From Synechocystis sp. PCC 6714 (GTDB lineage Bacteria; Cyanobacteriota; Cyanobacteriia; Cyanobacteriales; Microcystaceae): a DNA stretch of 64,000 nt. A program made the translations under genes and the position numbers. The stretch is taken from assembly GCF_000478825.2 (NCBI RefSeq), contig NZ_CP007542.1, positions 2,356,001-2,420,000 of the forward strand. The letters run 5' to 3'. The notes under the pieces are model-generated. The model was not told where the DNA came from. It did no database searches and was given only the letters and a program-made list of their open reading frames with translations. Shown piece after piece: positions 27,674-38,300 of this stretch. Every line of letters starts with the position of its first letter. Within the stretch, counting starts at the first letter, position 1.

Positions 27674-29434
27674 TCAAACTTTGGCTCGGGAGCTTTGACG
27701 ACGACCGGCGGATTTTTCCAACAAAGATTGGGCAAAGGCCAGGGCTTCCTGGGCGGAATGGCCCCCAGTGAGTTGGGCTAGTTCCCGTTGGCGATCGCCG
27801 TCGGATTGGAGGGGGGTAATGCGAATGACGGTGCGTAAATCTTCGTCGAGGCGGGGATTGGCGGGATCGGCCATATTTTCATTAATAACCACCTTATCCA
27901 CATGGAAATGGCTATCGGCCAGGGCCGCCACCAGGGGTTGGTGGGTCACACAAAGGAGCTGTTGCCTCTGACTCAGTTGGGCCAGCTTGTCGGCGATCGC
28001 CTGGGCTACTTTGCCGGACACCCCCACATCAATTTCATCAAAAATTAGGGTTTGGCTGGGGGGGGCTAGCTCACTAAAACAGGCTTTGAGGGCCAGGAGA
28101 AAACGGCTCATTTCCCCACCGGAGGCCGTGGCGGCCAGGGGTTGAATTTTTTCGCCGGGGTTGGGACTAAAGTAAAACACCACTTGCTCAGCACCGTAAC
28201 TGCTGGGGGGCATCGACTCCAACTGGCAAACGAAAATTACTTTTTCCATGGCCAGGGGCTTGAGTTCTTGTACTAATCTTTTTTCTAGTTTTTGGGCCGT
28301 TTTTTGTCGAATTAAAGTCAACTGGCCACAGTGCCTAACCAATTCCTGTTCTGCCTTCGCCAAAGCTTCCTCTAGTTGAGCCAAGGATTGCTCCCCGTCC
28401 GTTAATTGGTCGTACTCCGCTTGGATTTTTTCCTGATAAGCAATGGCTTCCGATAAACTGGGACCATATTTGCGGCAAATTCTTTTCAACGTCTGTAACC
28501 TTGTTTCCACCTCCCCCAATCGTTCCGGGTCAGCTTCCAAACTGTCACCGTAGCGTTGCACTTGCCGCCCCGCTTCAATTACTTGGGTTAACGCTGTTTG
28601 TACTAGTTCCAGTAAGGGGGTGAGGCTACCGTCAAACTCCGCCATGGTTTGCAATTGTCCCTCCGCATCCCCCAAAAGATCGGCGATCGCCGGGGTGTCC
28701 TGTTCGCTTTGATACAAAAGTTGGGTGGCTTGATAGCTCAATTGCTGTAATTCCACCACATGGGAAAGTCTTTCTTGCTCTTGTATCAGCAAATCCCATT
28801 CGTCATCGGTGGTCAATTGAGACTCATTTAATTCCTGGAGTTGGTAGGCTAAAAAATCTAATCTTTGTAGACGATTTTGTTCCGATTGTTGTCGGGCCGT
28901 CAAAGCTTGTTTGGCCTGGGTAAATTGCTTATAGGCCACTTCCACCGCCTGACGTTTTTCCAGTAAAATTTGACCGCCAAATAAATCTAGCAATTGCCGC
29001 TGTTGCCCCGGATCTAATAACTGTTGAGTTTGCCCCTGGGCTGTAATTTCCACCAATTGGCTCCGTAATTCAGCCAAAATTTGCCGATTTACTAAAACAC
29101 CATTGAGACGAGAACGGGAATTTAAAGAGCTTCCTTTTTTGCTAAATTCCCTGGTGCAAGTAATGGTACTGTCCTCCAAAGACTCGATGGCTTGGGTTCC
29201 CAACCAATGATTAATGGCGGTAGTGGCCGTAAAAATTCCTTCAATGGAGCCGTTGACACAACCTTGGCGTATAACCCTAGTTCCCGCTTTTCCTCCTAGC
29301 AATAAATCAATGGCATCGAGCAAAATTGATTTACCAGCGCCGGTTTCCCCCGTTAATACATTTAAGCCTTGCTCAAAATTAATTTCTAAGTAATCAATTA
29401 AAGCAAAATTTGTAATCCGCAGGGATAATAACAT
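27674..29434 (-). CDS. recN: DNA repair protein RecN
   Basis: RecN is an SMC-like ATPase acting in double-strand break repair. The 586 residues show the N-terminal Walker A GETGAGKSILLDAI. A long coiled coil follows (about 160-370). The C-terminal ABC signature and Walker B are ATASGGEMSRFLLALKA and LIFDEIDVGVSG. The length is normal. The gene is convergent with rre1, with a 54-bp gap. It overlaps many shadow frames on the other strand, which I leave out. Confidence 0.95.
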   Translation of the reverse strand: MLLSLRITNFALIDYLEINFEQGLNVLTGETGAGKSILLDAIDLLLGGKAGTRVIRQGCVNGSIEGIFTATTAINHWLGTQAIESLEDSTITCTREFSKKGSSLNSRSRLNGVLVNRQILAELRSQLVEITAQGQTQQLLDPGQQRQLLDLFGGQILLEKRQAVEVAYKQFTQAKQALTARQQSEQNRLQRLDFLAYQLQELNESQLTTDDEWDLLIQEQERLSHVVELQQLSYQATQLLYQSEQDTPAIADLLGDAEGQLQTMAEFDGSLTPLLELVQTALTQVIEAGRQVQRYGDSLEADPERLGEVETRLQTLKRICRKYGPSLSEAIAYQEKIQAEYDQLTDGEQSLAQLEEALAKAEQELVRHCGQLTLIRQKTAQKLEKRLVQELKPLAMEKVIFVCQLESMPPSSYGAEQVVFYFSPNPGEKIQPLAATASGGEMSRFLLALKACFSELAPPSQTLIFDEIDVGVSGKVAQAIADKLAQLSQRQQLLCVTHQPLVAALADSHFHVDKVVINENMADPANPRLDEDLRTVIRITPLQSDGDRQRELAQLTGGHSAQEALAFAQSLLEKSAGRRQSSRAKV

Positions 29435-29548
29435 GGAAAGTCTGCTCAGGGTAGATTGGCAAATCGGCTTGGTAATTGAACTTTACACAAGACTTGGTCT
29501 AGAAATTTATAACTGAATTTTCTGCAATCTGGGCAAACATTAGTTGAG

Positions 29549-30067
29549 CTAGGAACTCCACCAATAGGTCACCCCCAGCAAAACGGCCAAAAAGGCGATC
29601 GCCGCAAAGATAAAACCATTGTCTTTGGTATTCATTCTGCGGGTATCTTCAAACCGAATTGGCGGAGGTTCTGGTTTGGAACGACCGGAACGGCGCACCA
29701 TGCGGGGAGTGGCTGGTTTGCTATTTTCCTGGTTAGTTAAATCCGGAATTGGCGTTAACCATTCCTTGGGGCGGGTCAACTGGGGAGCTTGGAGGATTTC
29801 TAGCACCTGTTGCCCTTGTTTACGGCATTCAGGATGGGGATGGCGCACTAGCCTGCGGCAAATTTGTTTGGCAGTGGTCACATCCCCTGCGGCCTGGTGG
29901 GCCATAGCTAGCCACAACTGGGCTTCCCCTCCCCGACGAGATGCCCCCGGGGAAAGTTTAACTGCTTCTTCAAAAAGGACAATGCTTTGACGATAGCGTC
30001 CCCGGTCAAAAGCGGCCTTCCCTTCTTCAAATTTTTGCTCAAATTGCCCTTGACTATTGGCGACCAT
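29549..30067 (-). CDS. TPR-containing protein with C-terminal membrane anchor, unknown function
   Basis: The ATG at 30067 (MVANSQGQFEQK) is preferred; a longer start at 30100 is possible. The 172-residue protein has about two TPR-like repeats in residues 10-80 (FEEGKAAFDRGRYRQSIVLFE and WLAMAHQAAGDVTTAKQICRR). A proline/arginine-rich linker follows (residues 90-135). A single C-terminal transmembrane segment ends in TYWWSS. This design suggests a membrane-tethered adaptor facing the cytoplasm. It starts close after fabI on the same strand (43 bp), so joint transcription is possible. I know no defined function. Confidence 0.7.
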   Translation of the reverse strand: MVANSQGQFEQKFEEGKAAFDRGRYRQSIVLFEEAVKLSPGASRRGGEAQLWLAMAHQAAGDVTTAKQICRRLVRHPHPECRKQGQQVLEILQAPQLTRPKEWLTPIPDLTNQENSKPATPRMVRRSGRSKPEPPPIRFEDTRRMNTKDNGFIFAAIAFLAVLLGVTYWWSS

Positions 30068-30109
30068 GGCAAAGACGATGATGCTATTTCTGTCGTTCAA
30101 CCTTCACCA

Positions 30110-30886
30110 TTACATACCCATGATTTCATAGCCAGAATCGACGTAGATAATCTGCCCCGTGATGCCGCTGGAGAGGTCACTAGCAAGAAAAGCGGCAGTG
30201 TTGCCCACTTCCGTTTGGGTAACCGTTCGCTTCAGAGGAGCCACTTCTTCCACATGGTGAATCATATCTAAAATGCCCCCCACCGCCGAGGAAGCCAAAG
30301 TACGAATGGGGCCAGCGGAAATACCGTTAACCCGGATATTTTGCGGTCCTAATTCCGCCGCTAGATATCGCACAGTCATTTCTAGCCCCGCTTTAGCTAC
30401 CCCCATCAGGTTGTAGTTGGGGATAACCTTTACCCCACCAAAGTAGGTCAAGGTGATAATGCTACCACCGCTGGTCATCAAAGGCTTAGCGCCCCGGGCC
30501 AAACGACCAAGGGAATAAGTACTAATTTCCATCGCTTGGCTAAAAGCTTCCTTGGGAATATCAGTGTAGTTCCCTGTCAAACCGGATTTGTCGGCAAAGG
30601 CTAAGCAGTGGATCAAAATATCGAGCTTGCCCCATTTTTCCTTGACGCTATCAAACAGGGCATCCACTTGGGCTTCGTCCTGCACATCCCCCGGTAACAC
30701 TAGGGTGGGATGTAGAGGCTCCGTCAACTCCCGCACTTTTTTTTCAAATCTACCCTTTTCGTCCGGGAGATAACTAACACCAATTTCGGCCCCTGCTTGG
30801 TGTAGTTGTTGGGCAATGCCCCAGGCGATCGAACGATTGTTGGCGATGCCGGTGACGAAGGCGTGTTTACCGCTGAGATCTAACAT
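30110..30886 (-). CDS. fabI: Enoyl-[acyl-carrier-protein] reductase (NADH)
   Basis: FabI performs the last reduction of each fatty-acid elongation cycle. The 258-residue SDR protein has the atypical cofactor loop GIANNRSIAWGIAQQL and the family-specific catalytic pair Tyr-x6-Lys in YNLMGVAKAG. The C-terminus has FLASDLSSGITGQIIYVDSG. The length and motifs are standard. With accC at 13 kb, two fatty-acid-synthesis genes lie in the window but not together. Confidence 0.96.
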   Translation of the reverse strand: MLDLSGKHAFVTGIANNRSIAWGIAQQLHQAGAEIGVSYLPDEKGRFEKKVRELTEPLHPTLVLPGDVQDEAQVDALFDSVKEKWGKLDILIHCLAFADKSGLTGNYTDIPKEAFSQAMEISTYSLGRLARGAKPLMTSGGSIITLTYFGGVKVIPNYNLMGVAKAGLEMTVRYLAAELGPQNIRVNGISAGPIRTLASSAVGGILDMIHHVEEVAPLKRTVTQTEVGNTAAFLASDLSSGITGQIIYVDSGYEIMGM

Positions 30887-31006
30887 AAAATTTTCTCTAA
30901 ATTTTTTCTGGGGATTCTAGGTGATAATTACTCAAAAAATCAGTCCGGGGAGTCATTACCCCAACCTCTCAATATAACCGATACTTTTTCGCTAACTATG
31001 GACGGG

Positions 31007-32359
31007 TCAAGAACCAGATTTTTTGGACAAGCGTTCGTAAACCGTAGCTAAACCCCTGACATTGCCCACATTACCTGGAAACAATACCACTGGCAAAAGG
31101 GGAAAACGGGGATGATCCTCGGCAGTTCTCACTAGGGAACAACCGGGAATAATTTGCCCCAACAGTCGCACGGAAGTTAACTGCAACCCCACACTCAGTA
31201 CATCGTTAGAAGTAATACCCCCTTTGCTGATGAGAAAACTAATGTCCTGGGGCAGCTGCTGAACGATTTTCATTAATACTTGGGACAGGGTGACTCCAAA
31301 ATCAAGTCGTGCTTGTACTGAAGCAAAACTTAATTCTCCGCGACTAGTGTAAACTACTGGTGTTTTTCCCTCGGCTCTAATGGCGTTAACTGCCATCAAG
31401 GCATCGTCAATAATTTGAACTTCACTGGCAGGATTGTCCCGCAATTGTTGCACTGGAATTTCAATGCCCTGCACCGTTTCATCCTTGAGCAAGGCCGTCA
31501 ATTGTTCAGTGGTTTTTTGCACATGGGAACCCACCAAAATTACCCCCGGTTTGTCTGTAGGTTTATAGCTGGCCATGGCCGCTGGTGCCACCGGTTGAGC
31601 CCCCAAATTGGCCAAAGAAGTGAGAATACTGGCCGCACTCCGCAGGAGGAAATGTTTGCCCCGGTCACTGGCCGTCAACATATTTTCCGCCAGGCGATCA
31701 AAATCTTGTTGGGTTTCTCCGTCCACCACCACGCATTGGTTATCCCTAAAACCCATCAGGCGATCGCCTAAGGAATTGTCAGGGGAGGTACTGATAGTGC
31801 TACTAAGCTCCCCTAGGGTAATGCGCTCCACTTGGGCCGCACCGATCTTACCTTGGGTTTTTTCCGCCACATAATCGGGCAAATAACTATGGTGATAGCC
31901 AAATACGGAATCCTGGGCAAATTCCGTTTCCGCTACGGGGACTAACTGCCCATCTACAATTAGATAGTGCGTACTATCTTTTGTCACCCTTCCTCCTTCA
32001 AAAAAGGCCGGCACCAAAAAATGGGCATCAAAAGGGCCCAACTCCCGATTAATTACGTCGGTTTCCAGGGGGTAATGGCCCCGCAGGGTGGAATCGGAGC
32101 GACTCACCACCAAATAATGATCAATGGTTTCTGCGACCAGGGCGGTCTTTAAATTTCGACAAACTTCCGCCACCACCTGTTCTGCTTGGATTGGGGGTAA
32201 CGCCCTAGTATTACTGAGGATAAAAAAGATGGGACTTTCATCCCGCAGACCTTGGCGCAGAGTTTCCACGTCCCACTGCATCAGCAACAGGCAACTGTGA
32301 ACTGTTTGGGAGCCGGTGGGGTCATCATCAATGACAATGATTTTAGTGGGGTCAGCCAT
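31007..32359 (-). CDS. Four-carbon acid sugar kinase family protein (DUF1537)
   Basis: The 450-residue protein starts IIVIDDDPTGSQTVHS, the N-terminal signature of the DUF1537 / OtnK-DtnK family. The nucleotide-binding C-terminal domain follows (VILVGSHVQKTTEQL, then ISKGGITSNDVLSVGL). Characterised members phosphorylate D-threonate, L-threonate, D-erythronate or 3-oxo-tetronate. The partner genes (a PdxA2-type dehydrogenase or an OtnC aldolase) usually sit beside it, but none is here. The exact substrate is therefore unknown. Both domains are complete. A 120-bp gap separates it from fabI. Confidence 0.87.
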   Translation of the reverse strand: MADPTKIIVIDDDPTGSQTVHSCLLLMQWDVETLRQGLRDESPIFFILSNTRALPPIQAEQVVAEVCRNLKTALVAETIDHYLVVSRSDSTLRGHYPLETDVINRELGPFDAHFLVPAFFEGGRVTKDSTHYLIVDGQLVPVAETEFAQDSVFGYHHSYLPDYVAEKTQGKIGAAQVERITLGELSSTISTSPDNSLGDRLMGFRDNQCVVVDGETQQDFDRLAENMLTASDRGKHFLLRSAASILTSLANLGAQPVAPAAMASYKPTDKPGVILVGSHVQKTTEQLTALLKDETVQGIEIPVQQLRDNPASEVQIIDDALMAVNAIRAEGKTPVVYTSRGELSFASVQARLDFGVTLSQVLMKIVQQLPQDISFLISKGGITSNDVLSVGLQLTSVRLLGQIIPGCSLVRTAEDHPRFPLLPVVLFPGNVGNVRGLATVYERLSKKSGS

Positions 32360-32439
32360 GGCAGAGAAGAATTGCGGAATTTGTTACAAGTTTGTCCTTA
32401 GCCCTCCAGTCTAGGGGAAAATAGCCATGGTCTATAATT

Positions 32440-33504
32440 TTGGTAAGTTGGTTTCAAAATTTTATGCTGGAAATTGTACCGGCCATTTTCATTGTTTTGT
32501 TAGGCTCTGGCATTTGTTCCTGTGCAGAGGCGGCCCTATTTTCCGTACCCCTGGTGAAGGTGCGCCAGTTATCCCAGTCCAATAATCCTTCCGCCCTTGC
32601 CCTCCAAGCCATTCGTCATAGGATGAATCGCCCCATTGGCACCATTGTTGTGCTCAACAACATCTTTAATATTGTGGGCAGTATTACCATCGGGGCCCTG
32701 GCGACTAAACACCTCCAAGATGCGTGGATGGGAATTTTTTCTGCAGTTTTAACCTTGCTAATTATTGTCTTTGGCGAGATTATTCCTAAAACTTTGGGGG
32801 AAAGATATGCCACCAGCATTGCTCTTTTAATTGCTATACCAGTAAGATTTTTAACCTTAGTTTTTACCCCTTTAGTGTGGTTGATTGAACAAATTACCAA
32901 TCCCTTTACCCACGGCAAAAGAGTGCCCAGCACCAACGAAGCAGAAATTAAATTCCTAGCTACCCTGGGCTATAAAGAGGGCGTGATTGAGGGGGATGAG
33001 GAGCAAATGATTCAGCGGGTTTTTCAGCTTAATGATTTGATGGCAGTGGATTTAATGACCCCAAGGGTGATTATCACCTATCTTTTGGGAGAGTTAACTT
33101 TAGCGGAATGTCAGCAGGATATTATCCAATCCCAACATACCCGTATTTTAATTGTTGATGAATATATTGATGAGGTGTTGGGCATTGCCCTCAAACAGGA
33201 TTTGCTAACTGCTTTGATCCAAGGAGAAGGCCATAAAACCATTGCAGAATTAGCTCGACCGGCCCAATTTGTTCCAGAGGGTATGAGGGCTGATAAACTG
33301 TTGAAACAATTCCAGGAAAAACGGGAACATTTGATGGTGGTTATTGATGAGTATGGTGGCGTTGCTGGTGTGATAACCCTAGAAGACGTAATTGAAGTTT
33401 TAACGGGTGAAATTGTTGATGAAACCGATAAGAATATTGACCTCCAGGAAATTGCTCGCAAGAAAAGATTAGCTCTATTAAAAGAGCGGGGTATTGCGGC
33501 GTAG
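32440..33504 (+). CDS. CNNM/HlyC-CorC family membrane protein with CBS domains
   Basis: The frame starts with a TTG at 32440; the ATG at 32464 (LEIVPAIFIVLLGSG) is a good alternative. The 354 residues have a CNNM (DUF21) domain of about four membrane segments (residues about 10-165, with EAALFSVP and IVFGEIIPKTLGERY). A CBS pair follows (about 200-325, with VIDEYGGVAGVITLEDVIEVLTGEI). The C-terminal CorC_HlyC domain common in relatives is missing or very short. Homologues move Mg2+ or Co2+, or protect from high Mg2+; the ion here cannot be named. A MITE-like copy lies at its 3' end. Confidence 0.85.
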   Translation: MVSWFQNFMLEIVPAIFIVLLGSGICSCAEAALFSVPLVKVRQLSQSNNPSALALQAIRHRMNRPIGTIVVLNNIFNIVGSITIGALATKHLQDAWMGIFSAVLTLLIIVFGEIIPKTLGERYATSIALLIAIPVRFLTLVFTPLVWLIEQITNPFTHGKRVPSTNEAEIKFLATLGYKEGVIEGDEEQMIQRVFQLNDLMAVDLMTPRVIITYLLGELTLAECQQDIIQSQHTRILIVDEYIDEVLGIALKQDLLTALIQGEGHKTIAELARPAQFVPEGMRADKLLKQFQEKREHLMVVIDEYGGVAGVITLEDVIEVLTGEIVDETDKNIDLQEIARKKRLALLKERGIAA

Positions 33505-33526
33505 GAATAGTAATTGGGCAAACTAT

Positions 33527-33622
33527 TACAGCCAATTCAAATAAAATTGAGACGACATAAAGTCTTTACCAAAGATGCTTTTAGCTTTAGTCGGTGTCTT
33601 ACTTTCAATTAAATCAACTATA
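33527..33622 (-). repeat. MITE-like element, copy C (96 bp)
   Basis: Read on the minus strand it begins TATAGTTGATTTAATTG and ends TTTGAATTGGCTGTA. It is nearly identical to copy B at 15249-15343 (for example CTTTGGTAAAGACTTT in both). It occupies the gap between two convergent genes (CNNM/CBS and DUF922 protein), like copy B. Confidence 0.7.
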
Positions 33623-33640
33623 CAATGATATTTCCGATGG

Positions 33641-34237
33641 TTAACGCAGAAAATTTTCGATCATAATACCTTCTTTGCGCCCATGATCGGTTTGGCGATC
33701 GTAGTCCAAATCCCTTTGGCGATACTGGTAGACAATTTGTTGGGCGATGCTTTCCGCCCTAGTTTGTAAACTTTGACAGTTGGGAAATGAACCTAAATTT
33801 AGTAGGGCTTTCTCAATGGCCCTAGCGGCATAAAGACCAGAATTTTTGTGATTTTCTTCATGTTTAAAGAGAGCAGCCAGGTAACGCCCAAAAACCCGCC
33901 GGGTTTCCGGTTCAGCGGGATGGTTAGGGGGAATGCGGGGCAAAGTGTAGGTGACATTTAGGTTGGTGGTGACATTGGTGATTTTGCAATCCTGGGCAGT
34001 GGACCACCATCGATACTGCCAGCGTACGAGCCATTGGGTATAACCCCGGTAACGTTTTCCTTGGAAAATAATCGGGCTACGTTGGTCTAATTCGCGATTT
34101 AAATCCCATTTATTTTTGGGGTAAATGGAGTAATACTTATATTCGATTTGAACGGCCGGTTCCGCCGTGGTATTTACCGGCCAAAGCAGTCCCAGAATAA
34201 TTATTAATGGGCTAAACAATGCTGGTTTAACAAACAT
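33641..34237 (-). CDS. Secreted DUF922-family putative zinc protease
   Basis: The 198-residue protein has a signal peptide ending near NTTA. A mature domain follows that begins with aromatic/basic residues (YKYYSIYPKNKWDLN). The motif HEENHKNSG (around residue 130) has the HExxH arrangement used by zinc peptidases. The family is described as predicted secreted Zn-dependent proteases, with no proven activity that I know. The third zinc ligand cannot be located by eye. It lies 23 bp downstream of thrB on the same strand. Confidence 0.75.
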   Translation of the reverse strand: MFVKPALFSPLIIILGLLWPVNTTAEPAVQIEYKYYSIYPKNKWDLNRELDQRSPIIFQGKRYRGYTQWLVRWQYRWWSTAQDCKITNVTTNLNVTYTLPRIPPNHPAEPETRRVFGRYLAALFKHEENHKNSGLYAARAIEKALLNLGSFPNCQSLQTRAESIAQQIVYQYRQRDLDYDRQTDHGRKEGIMIENFLR

Positions 34238-34260
34238 TTCTCCCCGGTCGTCGGCGGTTG

Positions 34261-35187
34261 TTAGTTATTTCTCAGTTTTGTGATTGTTGCACCCTGGATG
34301 TCGATGGGTAAACAATGGCTTTCCGCTGTAATGCCAGCATTATGCCAGGTTTCCACTAGGGTGGAGGCCACTTGGGGGGCCCGGACTTCGTCGGCGATCG
34401 CCAGGAGGGTAGGCCCCGCACCGCTAATGACTAGGTTGTAGGCACCGGCGTTGAGGGCTGCTTGATGTAGTTGATCGTAGGCAGGAATTAAACCCTGGCG
34501 ATAGGGCTGATGGATTTGATCCTGGAGGGCGAGGGCTAACCAATCTCCCCGACCTTGACTAAAGGCTTGCACCAACAGTGCTAGGTGGGAAGCATTGAAA
34601 ATGGCCGCACTGCGGTCATACTGCTGGGGCAGAACCGCCCGGGCCGCTTCGGTGGATAGCTCAAAATCGGGAATGGCCAACACGGGCACAAATTTGCTCG
34701 GCCAGTCTAGGGCAATCAATTCCCAAACTTGCCCATTTTTAACCGCCAATTGGCAACCTCCCAACAGGGCTGGGGCCACATTGTCTGGATGGCCCTCCAT
34801 GGCGATCGCCATCTGCAAAATTTCCATTTTAGTACAGGGATTGCCAGCCACCTGATTGGCGGCCAATAGGCCCCCCACAATGGCCGTTGCGGAACTCCCC
34901 AAACCCCGGGCCAGAGGAATTTCCAAGTCAATCTCCAGCTTTAATGGCGGTATGGCCTGACCCGTTTGTTGGTAGAAGTAGGCGATCGCCTGGTAGAGCA
35001 AATTATCCTTACCAGCACTAATTTTTTGCCCATCCCTGCCCCTAGCTTCAATTAACAAATCCGTTGTTGGATCCGTAGGGCTAGTTACCGTCACATGGTT
35101 ATACAATCCCAAGGCCGCCCCCAAACAGTCAAAACCGGGGCCGATGTTGGCGGTGGTGGCAGGCACAGAAACGGTGAAACTAACCAT
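34261..35187 (-). CDS. thrB: Homoserine kinase
   Basis: ThrB phosphorylates L-homoserine on the path to threonine. The ATG at 35187 is chosen over a TTG at 35199. The 308 residues match the GHMP-kinase superfamily: VPATTANIGPGFDCLG near the start, the ATP loop PLARGLGSSATAIVGGL, and a C-terminal motif ISGAGPTLLAI. The length is normal. The smc gene lies upstream on the same strand. I see no thrC or hom neighbour. Confidence 0.95.
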   Translation of the reverse strand: MVSFTVSVPATTANIGPGFDCLGAALGLYNHVTVTSPTDPTTDLLIEARGRDGQKISAGKDNLLYQAIAYFYQQTGQAIPPLKLEIDLEIPLARGLGSSATAIVGGLLAANQVAGNPCTKMEILQMAIAMEGHPDNVAPALLGGCQLAVKNGQVWELIALDWPSKFVPVLAIPDFELSTEAARAVLPQQYDRSAAIFNASHLALLVQAFSQGRGDWLALALQDQIHQPYRQGLIPAYDQLHQAALNAGAYNLVISGAGPTLLAIADEVRAPQVASTLVETWHNAGITAESHCLPIDIQGATITKLRNN

Positions 35188-35332
35188 GGCGAATCGCAAG
35201 GAAAATGGGGGTTAACGCTCTGGCATTATCGGTCTTGGTTTGGCCCGGAGGCAATAGTGGTGCAAAAGCAATTTTGCCTAACGATCAGATTGATTTTTGC
35301 TAATTTTTCTTTCCAGCCCTAGGGATTTTGCA

Positions 35333-38300
35333 TTACAACTTAATGCCCAGCACCTGGGTGTGGGCTCCCCGGGCCTGGGTTACACCAATGGTACGTTCCG
35401 CCGCTTCAATCATGGGACGACGGAGGCTAACCACAATAAACTGAGCCTGTTGGGCCTGTTTCCGCACCATTTTGGACAGTTTTTCCACATTGGCCCCATC
35501 CAAAAACATATCCACCTCATCAAAGCCATAAAAGGGGGAAGGACGATAGCGTTGCAGAGCAAAAATAAAACTCAGCGCCGTTAATGACTTTTCCCCGCCG
35601 GACATGGAACTCAGACGGCGCACTGGTTTACCTTTGGGATGAGCCACTAGGTTTAAGCCACCGTTAAAGGGGTCTTCTGGGTCATCCAATTGTAAATAAC
35701 CGTCTCCATCGGAAAGCTCTGCAAAAATGATTTGAAAGTTCTTATTAACTGCGTCGAAAGCATCCTGAAAAGAACGGCGACGGAGGGTAGTAAAATTTTC
35801 AACCCTGAGCAATAATTCCGTCCTTTCCCCAGCAATGGTTTGTAACTTTTCCGATAGTTCCCCCAGACGAGCCTCAGTTTTTTGATACTCTTCCAAAGCC
35901 AGCATATTGACTGGTTCCATGGCTTCTAAACGCTTTTGTCCATTGCGGATGGAACGCTGTAACTCATCCAAAATATTGCCAAAATCCAAACTTCCTTCGT
36001 CCCGGTCTTGGAGCAGGGGAATTTCCGGCAGAGGATCGGGTAAATCCTGTTCCAGTTGTCCCAATTGATGTTCCAATTGGCCTAAATTTTCCTGACATTG
36101 CCGTTGATTAGTTTGTAACTTTTCCCACTGCCATTGTTGTTCCTGCTGTTGATTGCGGAGTTGGGTAAGTTGTTGTTCCAGCCGGTCCCTGGCTTGCTTG
36201 GTGGTGCCAAGTTTTTCCGACAGTTTAGCCAATTGTGCTTCCGTTGTTTGGATGGCACTATCCATTTCTGCCAAAGCTATTTTCAACTGGGCCTGTTCCT
36301 GGGCCAAGGTTCGATCCTGGGCTTGATGTTGGGCAATTTTTTCCTGGGCTTGGGCAATTTTTTCCTCCAGTCTTTGACTGCTGTTATGTAAATCTTTGAG
36401 GTGATCTTCCCCCTGCCGCAACACCTGTAACTGAGCTTGATGTTCCGCTTCCACGGTACGAATTTGGCTTTGAATAGTTTGCCACTGCTGATGGGTTTGG
36501 GACGTTTCCAACGCAGTCAATTGTTGTTGGGCTAAAGTTAGCTGTTGCTCCAATGGTGGCAAAGATTGTTGTAACAGAGCTAAATTTTCTTCTAACTCTT
36601 GGAGTTTTTGCTGTTGATTAATTTTTTGTTGGTTAATTTCCGTTTGTTGTTGGCTGAGACGGACAATGTCCCGTTCCGTTTGCTCGCCATGGAGTTGCAC
36701 TTCCCGCTGTTGTTGCCGCATTTCCATTAACTGTTGGGTCAATTGTTTACTGCGGACACTTCTTTCTAGCAATAGTTCTTCGTTACGGCCTTGTACCTGT
36801 TGGATGTCGTGCAGACGTTGGCGTAATTGCTTTACTTCCGTGGTGTCTTCGTTAACCATGGTGCCAAAACGTAACCCTGAGCGTTGATTACGACTACCCC
36901 CACTCATGGCCCCGCTGGCTTCCAATAAATCCCCGTCCAGGGTGACCAGGCGATGTTTGCCCAAATGGGCCCTCGCATTGGCCAGGGTATCAAACACTAA
37001 TGTATTGCCAAAAACAAAGGCAAAAATCTCTGCGTAACGGCGATCGCCGTCGATCAAATTCACTGCCAGGTCAATGTAACCGTTGGCGTAACTGAGGTTG
37101 GGATTTTGGGTTTTGGGAGAACGAATTTTATTCAGGGGCAAAAAAGTGGCCCGCCCCGCTTTGGCCTGCTTGAGAATTTCAATGCCCGCCGCCGCCACGC
37201 CGTCATCTTCCACCACCAGAAAACCTAAGCGTCCCCCCGCCGCAATTTCCAGCGCCAGTTGATAGCGAGGCTCCACCTGGCCCAATTGGGCCACTAAACC
37301 ACAAACCCCGGGTAGATCGGACTGCAAAATTACTTTGGTGGCATAGGTCCCCTGCACTTCCTGTTGGGCCTGGCTGGCCGCCTCCAACTTATCCAACTGC
37401 CGTTGTTTTTCCTGTTGTTCCTTGAGCAAACGGGTTTGGGTTTCCTGCAATAAACTCCGTTCCTGTTCCAATTGGGCCAAATCGCTAGCTAGGGTTTGAA
37501 TTTGGGCTGTTAATGTTTCCCCCTGCATTCTGAAATGGTTTTGGCTAATCTGCTTTTCCTGCAATTCGGTAGAAACTTTTGCCAGCAGGGGGGTTAAATC
37601 CGCCAGACTTTGGATCAATTGCTGTTGACGTTCTTCTAGCTGGGCCCGTTGACTACGCTGGGGAGTTAGCTCGTCCTGCAATTGGTTCACAGTGCGACTG
37701 AGTTTGGTTTGTTCCTGCACCCATGCTTCGGAGGCGGAGGCGATCGCCTGGGACTGGTGACGGAGTTGTTCTAGTTGTTGCTGACTCCCCTGCACTGCGG
37801 CTTCCAGCTGGGGCAAAGTTTGGGTGTTATGGAAGGATTGTTCCTGTTGAATTTGCAAAAATTGTTGTTGACTCTGGCTAATTTCCCCTTGGATTTTACC
37901 CACCTGCTGTTGATGATCTGTAATTTGGCGATCGCCGTCGTTATAGCGTTGCTGCAATTGCTCCCGTTGGGCCTTTTGGGTGGCTAATTGGGCTGCCACG
38001 GCCAACTGTTCTTCTTCCCCCAGGGCTTTTACCTGGGCATTGAGTTTTTCCAACTCCATTTGTTGAGTTTGAATAGCCCGATTGCGTTGCCCCAAGGCCT
38101 GATCAATTTGACTGGATTGTTGTTGATTCTGCTCCAATTGTTGGCACAATTTTTGCCGTTGTTGGACTATCGCTTTGTACTGAATGACCTTTTCCCAGCT
38201 TTGTTTTTCCTGTACCTGTTGCCGCAGAGCCTGATATTTTTCCGCCTTCTGGCGATCGGCCGCCAAGCGTTCTAAACTCCGCTCCAACTCCGTAGCAATG

